This document shows, in pieces, positions 50,473-61,395 of a DNA stretch of 64,000 nt. The position numbers and the translations under genes are program-made. Under the pieces are notes generated by a model. It had not been told where the DNA came from and ran no database searches. It saw only the letters and a program-made list of their open reading frames with translations. Every line of letters begins with the position of its first letter. Position 1 is the first letter of the stretch. Origin of the DNA: Cucumis sativus (lineage: Eukaryota > Streptophyta > Magnoliopsida > Cucurbitales > Cucurbitaceae); assembly GCF_000004075.3 (NCBI RefSeq), contig NC_026655.2:24909489-24973488 (forward strand), given 5' to 3'.

Positions 50473-53105
50473 GTTTACACCTAACAAGGAAGATGCAGTC
50501 AAAACCATCATCAAAAAGCTTTAAACCATATTTATTTAGTTCCAGCTTGGTTTGTAGTTTACATTGAGATTATTATTAGATAACGTCCTTTCTATCTCAA
50601 AACCAGTTGACAATAAGTAGTTAAAAAGGATTGAAATTTGGAATGACCCACAACATAAATAACGACAAATTAAAACAGAAATATAAAAACAAAACCAAAC
50701 ATTTTATGGACATTAAATATTGTATAGATGTCAAGTGGACATTAAAATAATTATCCCAAGGCCAAAAGCTATCATCCCTGACAACGACATACAAGATTCA
50801 ATTAGCTGCAACGTGCTAATAAAATAATAAGTTACATATTTCGGTCTATAAATCGTAACTTGCATAAAAATGGAGGCACTACAGAGGTATGTTCTAGTGG
50901 TAAACACAGCTGGTTCGAGTTCTAAGGAATCTAAACATGGGATTTGAAGCCATTAGAGAGTGAGTGAAGGTTAAACTAAAGCCGAAAAAAGAGAAGGTCA
51001 AGGTCAAACCTCACCGGAATGTGGAAAACAATGCTCAAAGTCAAGTGGGACAAAGGGAAACAAAAAAAAACAATAGGTCGCCGTAAAGGGTGGCCAATCG
51101 GTTTAGGGGTGGCCAATGGGTGCGGGCTAGGGTGCAACCTTCTCCCAATGTATAACTTTGATTGACCAATTGTAATGAAATAGTTTTTAAAAACATTATA
51201 TTGTATTATATTATAGTAGAAGAAGTGGCCGAAAATAAAATATTTACCTTTCGTAGAAAAATAAAATAAAAATTTTTAAAAATGATAAAATTTGTCTAAT
51301 ATTTACAACCTATAGCAAATTATATCACTAATAGTCATTTATATGTTATAGTAATAGGTACTATTTATGATATAATCAATAATTTTACTCTAACCAATAA
51401 ATATTTTAATTTATTTTATTATTTAAAAAAAAATGCTCCAACTTAAAAGTGTAATAAATTTTGTTTGTAAATAGTTCATCAACTTTTTATTTTTTTTTAA
51501 ACATCTCTTATATTATTATATGTGAGCCTTTTGAGGAAGATTTCATCATTGTTCTTGTGTTTTTTGAAGTTTATATTTGATTACTATTACTTTGGTATAA
51601 TTTTCAAATACAAGAGAATCAAAAGTAGGTATTTGTAAACTAAAGAAGAAGAAAAATATTTTTCTTTCATTTTCTTTTCTTTTTATATATTTGGTTAAGA
51701 ATTCAAATATTGATTCGTTGACGAAATAAAAATTGTGGTAGGAAGATGAAGTATAAGATAATAATTAATGGACAATCATTTCTTTCCTTGTTTTTAAAAA
51801 TTAAGCATATTTCTTGTTAATTTATTGCAATTATTTGTTTCTTGTATTTAATTACAAGAGTTAAAGTTCTTACTCAAATTCTAAATTTCAACCATAAGTT
51901 TTCAAAAACTTGGTTTTGGTTTTTTAAAACATTAGAAAGAAAAATAAAATTAAATTTAGAGGATGAAATGTGTTCTTGTGCAAATTTAATTTTGACATAT
52001 TAAAAACTCAATACTTACATGTAACCTTAGTACACACTTTATTATATTATTTTCTAATTTCAAATTTTTTATTTTCATCCTTAAATTATTGTAGTTTTAA
52101 AATTACCATCATTGTATTTTAAAAATGTTCAATTTAAATTAACATAATTTTGTTCCCTGTATTTCGAAATCCTTATTTTAGTTTTTGTATATTTTTAAGA
52201 AGTTCAATCATTTTGTTATCTTTATAAAAAAATGTTGTTTCGTTTATTTTGATCACTTTTTGAAAGTTGATGCATCAAGATGAACCAAGATAAAAAAAAA
52301 CACACAGTTCCAATATCAAAATGAACCCTAATTATATTGGGAATAAACTCAACGAACAAATCACACATTTTAAGTATTCGCACTAAAAAATAGGAATATA
52401 TAGAAGGAAAAAAAAGCAGTATGTAAAAACACATACAATTCAAGTAGAGTTGTTACAATTTGAACATATGGATTACAATTATAGTGGTGATTTTTTTTTA
52501 AAAAAAAAACTCTTTAGAGGGATAACAAAAATTGAACAATAGACTTTTCGAGGTTAAATTAGACTTCGAGTGTCCTATGAAAACGAGAAATCGAACCGAA
52601 CCATTCGGTTCAACTTTTTTGCCCAACTTCAACTAAACACAACCAAATTTTATAGTAAAAAGATTATTCAGAGTCCCTTCATAAGGTATTGCCCAAACAC
52701 ATTGGTAAGAAATATCTTAATCTTATGGAAACTGATCGTACCAACAAAGCATACAAGTAAAAGTAATTGAAAGTTATCATCCTTGTATGAGTTACAAATA
52801 TCATGTTAACAAAAAGTTAACCAAACCAAAACAAACCTAAGCAAATGGCCAGATACACAAGGATCATGTAAAAATATCAACAGATCCCCAAAGCCAAACA
52901 AACACAGCCAATGGCCCAATTAGTCAAATTAAGAAACCTCCTCCCTAAAATCTATTTCCTTTTATGTTCTTTTCTTTTTGCTAACTCTATTTTCACACAG
53001 CAAGTCACCAATGAAACCACCACTCCAAATCACCACAAACCAGAAAAGGGGGGGAAAGCTTGATAAGAATCATGTACCAACAAGTTTCTTTCCATCTTTT
53101 GACGG
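50473..53105. other. Spacer between NAT10-like and kinesin genes
   Basis: The left part holds any promoter of the NAT10-like locus. A decayed family A foldback copy is near 51270-51390, and AT-rich filler continues to the kinesin 3' UTR (about 52900-53105). No gene is supported. Confidence 0.55.
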
Positions 53106-56100
53106 TTAGATTAGATCAGACATCCTTCTTCGGTGACGAGAAAGCGTAACTCTCAAGTTTGAATCAGATGATGTTACCATTTTGCTTTGTGGCAATGGCA
53201 ATGGCAATGACAATGGCAATGGATCCTTTTTCGGTTCTGAGCCATTGACTTGAGGAGTTTCGGTTGAGAGGGTGTCGGGTTCTACATACCGCGATTTCTT
53301 GTTAGATAATTGTAGGCTTGCTCTTATACGAAAATCTGAGTAACTTATGGATTGGGAACTCGAGAATTGGACAGAGCTTCTTGCTCCAAATCTCAAACTT
53401 TTCACCCTCCCCATCACTATTTTGTTTTCTGCTGCAGTTTGTCGTTGACGACTCGCCATTGTAGAAGTCATGAAACGAGGCAATGAATTGGAAATGATAG
53501 CTTTACTTGGAACTTTAGATTTTCTTGGAGTGCGAGTGACTTCTTTCCGATCTTCCACGGGCACTATATGGTTCGCTTCTGGAGTTTCGACACGTGGATG
53601 ATGATCGCTAGAAAATAGTTTCTTGTTTTCGCATAATAGAAACTCAGCCTTCTGTATTTGGTTCTTCACTTTTTGGCATTCCTCTTGAGCTTCCTTCATG
53701 CTTTCATCCAACTCTGCAATCCTTTTCTCTCTTTGCTTCTTCAAGTCCTAATTGAAAAAGGTGAAAGGACTCAGTTTCCAATAATATCAAACAGAACTAT
53801 ATATATATACACACACACAAACACATGCATATGTATATAACTTTCTATTTTTGTAATTGCGATTGTTTCCTCACAATTTCATGGTTTTCGCATATCTTAA
53901 GAATAGGTTTGCATTCTTAGCCAAATTTCAAATACAAGAACATGTGGTAGAAACTACTTTTTATAGTTTTCAAATTTGGTTTTTATTTTGAAAAACAATT
54001 TTTAAAAGATAGACAACAAAAGAAATAAGCTCATAGGTGAAAGTAGTGGGTCTAAGAAATTTAAAAATCTACCTCCTGTAGTTCTCGACTTGTCTCAATT
54101 GCTCGTGCTCTCTTCGCAAAACTTAATGAGCAGATCGTCTCTGCAACATCTTCTTCACATGGACTTAAATGCACAAGCATTAACACCTTTGAACCATCAC
54201 CTATACGATTCATTCAAAAGTCACTTGAGAGAATATATATAAAAAGGGTTAGGCAAAAATCACATGAAAGGAAAATGTGTTTGTATTCTCATTTAAAAAT
54301 AAAATGGATGATCTTGATTCTTTTCATACTTTAAATTAGCTTGAGATCATGGATTCATAATTAGATCACAAAAAGATTCAACTTTTCCCTTTATTCCCTT
54401 CAACAGTTTCACAAGCTGAAGTAATATGTAAGGAACAATGTCATAAAGAAGATACCTAAGGAATCTTTGAGAATTTGAGTTAGCTTGCTATTTCTGCAAC
54501 CAAAGTAACAAAAACAGAACTCAGAAGAAAAACAAGTTTTATTGGTTGAGAAGACACACGTAAATTTTCCGAACACTATACAATGAACTCACGTCACTAA
54601 CACAAGACTTGCCTGTAAGGGACATGACCTCTCTTTCTCCTTAGAGCTGCAATAACATCACCCAAAGCTGAAAGCGAAAGATTTATCGCTCTTCCCTCGT
54701 CGAGAGTTAGACCACAAGCACCAGTTTTCAACAATCTCTCACTTCCCCCAAGATCCACCATCCATAGTTTGCTTACTTCGGTTTTAGCTTTCGAAGCATC
54801 CACGCAGCGATAAATGGTGACCTTCGTTAAGCTAGATATATGAAGCTAAGAAGATAACGTAACTATCAAGCCAAAATAATCCAGGAAACAAGTTAGGGAG
54901 TACTGATTCGATGAGAAACACACCAGTGCGATCGGCTAGATGTTTCATTCACATTAGTCCACGAAGTAGATCGAACTCGCCTTCCCTTATTATACCACCA
55001 TCTGGCTTTTTCAAAGTCAGGAATCGGGATTTCTGTTAGGCCCTCGATCTCAACGAATCCTTTTTGATCTGTTTGAATGTTGAGATTGCTGTAGTAGAGT
55101 TAGCCAATCATAGTAAGCAAATGAATAATTGGGTCACCAGTTGAATGCATTATGGATCAATCTTGGCATTTACCATTTTTCATACATTCTTGAGGCTGCT
55201 TTTGGGGCCAGCAGATCTCTAAGACTACCCATGTAAACCTCCAACATACTCATGGAAAATGTCACAGTAGATGAAGCACCGACAGAGGTTTGACGAAAGA
55301 GCATCTCAAGAGCACGGGGGACTATACCTGGCTGCTCCATTTTCCCATCCTGTTCGATTGTCACATTTTTATCAACTGCCAATACTAGAGCAACAGAAAT
55401 TCCTCAACATTATAGCAATCTTTCATTACTGACCATGGTATACGTCTTGCCGGTACCCGTTTGACCATAAGCTATTATACATACATTTCGACCGTCGAGA
55501 GCAGATTGGATTATTGGTTCCACCTCAGAGTAGATTTCCTCTGCCCAGTTTTTCAAGAATGAAGATCTAACATTAACTACAATTCAAAACTCAATCAAAA
55601 CACACACCGATGGTAGATTAGAGCTAACCTTGGCATGTTTCTTTGGAGAAAATCTTATCAAATTCAAATTCCTTTTTAGTTCCTGACCACCGAACCCTGA
55701 CCTTATCTTGTTCCACCAAAATGGGATCACAAATTCTTCTCCGATCTGTCAGTAGGAACGGGCGAACTCGACAAAACACACGAATGCTGCCTGAAATAGA
55801 GTTGAATTATCATGCTCGAGTTCATGATCTAACAAGCAACTACATTCTAGAGTTCAACACTAATTTCTTCACTACCTTTAATATCTAAAATCTTATTCAA
55901 TGCTTCTCTCCGTTTTTCGTCTGACGCCCTCAGCTTCAATCTCAATTGCTCAATTTCACCTAGAGATAATGAAATCGATCCAGCCATTTATACAATGAAT
56001 AACCAACAAGAATTACAATAACTCTCTTACAGACAACCTTACCTTCTAGATTCAGCATTGATTGATGGAGCTCAGCATTTTTATGCTCAGGTACAACATC

Positions 56101-56217
56101 CACATCTGTATAAACAGATGGAAGCGGGGGTGAATCCGAAAACATCGAAGTTGAATGGATTCCATTAGAGGAATCCAAGTTAGATTCCACAGGAGATAGT
56201 GATTTCATTGACTCCAT
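53106..56217 (-). CDS. Kinesin motor protein, KIN-14 family
   Basis: Ten coding exons: 56217-56043, 55959-55876, 55790-55629, 55540-55430, 55384-55174, 55088-54924, 54831-54613, 54493-54456, 54200-54073 and 53747-53106, total 644 aa. A short coiled-coil neck leads into [13 protein letters not shown] (residues 87-99), the KIN-14 neck-motor junction of minus-end-directed kinesins. The P-loop is GQTGTGKT (166-173), switch I SSRSHC (298-303), switch II DLGGSE (329-334), then [19 protein letters not shown]. The 213-residue tail starts with a coiled coil ([18 protein letters not shown]) and turns Ser/Arg-rich. DLGGSE with a motor near the N-terminus recalls the small plant KIN-14T/U type; the subgroup is tentative. 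The intron after VPYR has a GC donor. The junction of exons 4 and 5 is uncertain: only a donor inside GTCA|gtaatg keeps the frame. Start: the first in-frame ATG at 56217. Role: microtubule motor; cargo unknown. Confidence 0.9.
54494..54612 (-). other. GC-AG intron in the kinesin gene
   Basis: The donor reads TACAG|gcaagt and the acceptor ttgcag|AAATAGC. Joining gives VPYRNSKLTQ, the universal kinesin sequence, so the boundary is fixed by protein conservation. The donor matches the strong AG|GCAAGT consensus of the GC-AG minority. Confidence 0.88.
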
Positions 56218-59200
56218 AACAGTAGCAGGACACAATAAGATCTATTCTTTTTCTCCACAAATGAACATTACTAAAGAAAAAAAAAAGGAAGATCAACAAA
56301 AACAAAAACAAAAAGAACAGCTGATCCTCTAATGGAGAAATGCAGTATTCAAAAAACAAAGAACAACCCAACTTTCCTTCCAAACAGCACAGAGAAATGA
56401 AAAAATCAACAGAAATGAACTAAAACCAAGAATGATTCTTCAAATAAAAAAAGAAAATGACATGGAGAACAGTTCATTCTTTAGAAAGACAAACATGAAT
56501 CATCAAAACAAAATCTCCAAAATCAGGGAAAGAGGGAAAGGCAAGTGAAGTGAAAATGGGCAAAAGGGAAAATAGATTCAAATCCAAGGAAATGGGGCAG
56601 TTCTTCACAAAACCCAAGATCAAAAAAGGTTAGAAGAACTAAGATTAAAAAGGGTTTGGGACAGAAGTACAAATAGAATGAGAAAAAGGGAAAAGAAAAA
56701 AAAAAAAAAAAAAGGAAGAAGAAGCCCTAGAATAAACCCATCAAAGAGAAGAATAAGAAGAAGAAGAATAAAATCAACAAGAACAAAAATTTCAAAATAA
56801 CTAAAAAAACAAAGAAATATAGGAAGTTAGAAGGAAAAAAGTAGGTGGGTGGTGTGAGAAAATTTGAAAAGCTTCAATAATTGAACACTCCACAAGAAGT
56901 TTGATTGAGAGGTTGTGTGAAAACTTCTTAACAGCTGGGGGAACAAGAATGACCACCAAGAAAAATATAATTTTTATTCCTTAAATTTCCCCCCAAAAAA
57001 AAATTGTTTTGTTGGAGTCTGAAAGAATCTTTTCAGTTGGTCAAGATCTATCCATTCAAGTACTGAACTGTAAAGTTTTATTTTTTATCATTATTATCAA
57101 TAATTTGTAATAATTGTTATTAATATTTTACTTACTCTTTCTTTCTTTCATGTTTAAGAAGAGGAGCGGATGGGCAAAAAGTGAAATAAAGCACAACAAT
57201 GTCCTTTTCCGTTATAATGCTTTTTCGCCTCTTCCCTCTCAAGATTTTCTATATAAACTAATAGACTTCAATCACGGTCGATATCTATTATAGATAGAAA
57301 TGTAAATTTTGACTATATGTTATAAATATTTTATTTGTTTTGCTATTTTTTACCATTCTCTATTTTTAATTAATGTTAATAGAAGAAAGTTTCGATCGAT
57401 GAGTGATCTTATACTATCAATTTCAAGAACTCATATATTATTAAAAAAACTTAAGAAGAAGAAGAAAAGCAACTATATAATGTTACAACGAGAAAATAAT
57501 TTAACTATTGAGATATAAGTAAGTCGGGTTTTTTTTCCTTGACAATTGAGAACTTCAAATTTTAAAGTCGAAAGTAAACGTTTATGTAGGTAAAGTTATG
57601 TTCGTATATATGAGTGTTCAGTAATTCAATACGGTAAATTATTGTGGTCCGTTCTCGTAATATTATATATGTATATATAACTAAAAGCGCTTCAAATATT
57701 ATAAGAATATTAAAATTATTTGAAATATATATAATGTATCGAGCATGGTATGTGATGTAACGATAAAAGCAACATGTACTAACTATATTAAATACATCTC
57801 AAAGGAAAGGTCTTTTTCATTAAGTATAGGGGTATTTTTGGCATTTGAAGATTTTTTTTTTCTTTTTTTTTTTGTGAAAATAACTTTTGAAGTCTATTCT
57901 AATTGGTTTTTATTAAAATAAGTGATCCGTAAAATATATCGACGCAATATTTTAATTTTAATTATAATATATATACCATATGAAATGATCGAAAATGTTT
58001 AGAAACAATGATTATTTAGATATTCGTCTATTTTACATAAATATTTGAAATGGAAAAGCTTAATTATGAATAGAGAGTTCTTAGGGAAGGAAAGCTTAAT
58101 CATTGTCCCAATTCATGAGACAAACATATTTCATGTAAATCTAAGTACATAAAAGTGAAATAATTATACTATTTAATCAATGTTTTTTATTGCTTAAAGC
58201 AAAATTTGAAAAGAATTATTTTCCTTAATAATTAATTACCACTTCCTTATTTTATTATCATCTCACAAATCCTTTTAGGGAAATAGTACAAAAAAAAAAA
58301 ATGAAAATATTGACAAAATATTTATAAATCATTTTTGAAATTTTGTGATACTTTATCGTATGTGTAAAATTTTTATGGTTTTTTTATTATATTTGGAAAG
58401 CTTTGGTTTTGGTTGAATTATAAAAGAATACTTTTTCTCAATTTTCTACCTTCTAACAAAAATATCTCAAATTTTCGATAAATTTGATAATACTTTTAAA
58501 CTTCAAAATTAAAATAAAAAAAATAAAAATAAAAAACTCTTACCCTTTAAATTTATTAGAAACCATGAATATTTGTTTGAAAATATATATAACCTTTAAA
58601 AGTTTCATTAACATTTCTAGAAAATGGTAGTATGATTAATGATACAAATCCATGCACAAGCAAGGCGTGTGTCCTCAAATTATATGCTTTTTTGTATTTT
58701 TTAATATAAGTCACTAGTGATATTGATGAATAACCTATATATTGTTTGTAATTTTGAACTAATTTGCAAAATCGTCCCAGTTGTTTGGATCATTAAACAA
58801 CTTCACGAGGGTTGGATAGGCCATAAAATGTCGTGCAAGGTTCAAGAGACGCTCTAGAGAAAGATGACGTAATAGTTTGAAGTTAATTTTGAGCTCCTTG
58901 GCCTAGGGTGATGGAAGTATATATGAGGAATGGAATATTGTTGATATTTTAAGTGTTAATTTTTGACAAATTTGAGTATAATTCACAACTTGGTCAAATG
59001 TAGCATTTAATTAAGATATCATAGCTCTCAATTATTCCATTTCAAAGCATGGTTGAACTCAAAATAAATAAATCATTTTTATATTTATGAATAGAACAAT
59101 GATTACTTTTATTTTACTCATAATTGAATTTCCATTTATGTTAAAGATTGGATTTTAAAATTCAAATTAGATGTGATAATTTCACCTCTTTCTAGGTGTG

Positions 59201-59466
59201 TAATTAAACAAATTACATTGAAATCCAAAATGATTTAAAAAGTATTAGAAACTCAAGGAAGAAAATATTATTATTCAACTATTTATGACATTAAAATGAA
59301 TAAAGTAAAAGAGAAATGTAATTAATGAGTTGGTTTGGAAAAAGAGATTGATTGGTCATCACATCTAATCTTTGCTGGACTTTGACTCCAAGCAAAATAA
59401 ATTACTCTCTTCATTCTCTACAATGCTCATACCTTCTTTACCATACACCCTTAAAGGTGGGCCTTA

Positions 59467-59500
59467 CACGTGTTATAGGAATACACGTGGCACTATATAA
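59467..59500 (+). promoter_or_regulatory. Two G-boxes followed by a TATA box
   Basis: CACGTG occurs at 59467-59472 and 59484-59489, the second as acacgtggc, an ABRE-like context. A TATA-like ctatataa follows at 59492-59499. This order and spacing resembles an ABA- or light-responsive plant promoter. No ORF or known RNA follows within 1 kb, so the target, if any, is unknown. Confidence 0.45.
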
Positions 59501-60065
59501 TTAGGCAAGATAACTACGACTCGAGTGCATATGAAAAATATACTATTTATCATTATATACTTTCACGTTTAGTTCATTTGGTTATTATATTCGTATTCAA
59601 CCACATATATTTAAAAACAATCATTTGATTAATTTATTTGTATTTATTTAAAATGGTAAGATGTAATCAATTTTTTTAAGTTTTAATGACCAAATGAACT
59701 AAAAATGAAAGTACAAAAATGAAAACGAACATTTTTAAGAAAAAAATACAGGCAAATATAGTAATCGCAGTTGAAGTATTTACAGATACAACATAATGTA
59801 AATTTTGTTATAAATATAACAAAATTTAGATCTAGCTCTCATAGTCTAACCTTGTTCGTAACATAGACAACATAATCAATCACTGATAAATATTTGTCAA
59901 CGATAAAGTTTGTCACTACTAATAGATTTTACTGAATTTACGATTTCTTGAAGATATTATTACACAGTTAAATATTTATTCAAACAGTCCTACCACATCT
60001 GAATCATCCTTAAATAAAGGTCACAACAATACTTTAAAAGTTTGAAAATCATAATGAACAAGTTT

Positions 60066-60175
60066 TCTAAAAATAGAAAAAATCGACAAACTATTTATAC
60101 TTCACCTAACAAAACGACTAAAAACAAATATTTTTACGGTTAAATTTTTACATGAAGGGTAAATGTTAATAATTT
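60066..60175. repeat. Foldback element copy, family B
   Basis: The left arm contains gacaaactatttatacttc and the right arm gaagggtaaatgttaat, as in the copies at 21996 and 35128. Ends are approximate. Confidence 0.45.
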
Positions 60176-61309
60176 ATCCGTTATTTTATGCCTTTTAAGA
60201 AGTAAAATAATATTAAAACAATTTGACTGTAGAGAATTTAAGGGTGGGGTAATTGGGAGGGTAAATACACTGACACATGCAAAGATGCTGAAATTCATAA
60301 TACAAAAAAAGGAAGAATTTCCAAAAACGTGGGTTCCACCCCCCCCCATCAAAGCTGCACCCAACACAACCTTCCAATAGTACCTCTCTCAAAAATACAA
60401 TTATTTGTTGAATATTTTGTTTCTTTATCCCTCCATGTGGGTAGCAAAAGTTATTGATTCGGGTCGGGTTGGATCAAATGAGATCTATTTTTCTTTATAC
60501 TGATACGATATTGTAGAGCGTGTTTATTTATCTAGAATAAAAAAAATAAATAATAAATATGAAGAATTAAATGTTGTTTTGTTTCCCAGTTTCTTTATAT
60601 TTTTATTTGTGACTACGCATTTAGAAGGATTTTTGTGGTGAGTATGAAATCATGTTACTCACTTTAGACTGAATTGAATATTTGTTGTTTGTGATGCACT
60701 TTGATAATTAAACTCGACTTTGTTTCTTCTTAGAGATTGTAATTTCTTATGTTAACAATGTTGATTGACTTGAAAAAAAAATCAAATTTTTATATGGTTT
60801 CTTATAAATTTAAGTTTTTCAATACTAACCATTACTAGTGAAACTGAGTTTATGTGACCATTTTTCAATGTCGAGTAACATTACACTTGACGCTTTTTAA
60901 AATGTTGAGTGATCAACGGTCAAGTATAATGTGAGGTTAAAGAAATGTAACACATCCTATTATACACTCACAAAAAAGTAAAGTTTATGAATTCGACCAG
61001 AGTCTCACATTAGTTAGATAAAAAAATGATCTTGAGTATATAAGTGAAAACAATTATCTCTATTGATATGAGACATTTTGAAACAGTATCAAAAGTAAAA
61101 CTACAAGATTGTATACCAAAAATAAACATCTTAGATAGAGACTATCTATGAGTGCATTTAATAGATATTAAGTAAACGTTAAAGGAAAATCGTTAAAAAT
61201 AGAGAGTTTTATAAAATATTTAAGAAATAAATATTTTGTATTTTAGATTGTAAATTTTTTTCTATTTTTTAAAAACCCAATATTAAAACACAAAACTGTA
61301 TTGGTCGCC

Positions 61310-61362
61310 GGCCCAGCCCGAATATTCGCCGTCATAAACCTCCGGACAGACTAAAACCCTAA
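61310..61362 (+). promoter_or_regulatory. Site II-like element and telo-box before the 61.4 kb gene
   Basis: GGCCCA (61310-61315, complement of TGGGCC) and AAACCCTAA (61354-61362) lie 34-86 bp before the start codon. This pair is common in plant promoters of ribosomal and mitochondrial biogenesis genes. The gene product has a mitochondrial-type N-terminus, which fits. Confidence 0.5.
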
Positions 61363-61395
61363 GATAGCAACCGGGAGAAGAAGCCGATATTCAAA

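Larger units (their letters stand above)
56218..61395. other. Kinesin leader/promoter and AT-rich spacer
   Basis: About 56218-56950 should hold the kinesin 5' UTR and promoter; it is purine-rich on the plus strand (thus CT-rich in the transcript), with an A-run at about 56695-56714. The rest is AT-rich and holds decayed foldback copies (57255-57350, 59750-59955, 60066-60175) and a promoter-like module at 59467-59500. No protein gene is supported. Confidence 0.55.

Noticed and set aside
50880-50930. tRNA-like A/B box pattern (ctagtgg ... ggttcgag), possible SINE
   Set aside because: The two boxes are only about 15 bp apart, too close for a working Pol III promoter, and no A-tail or repeat copy was seen.
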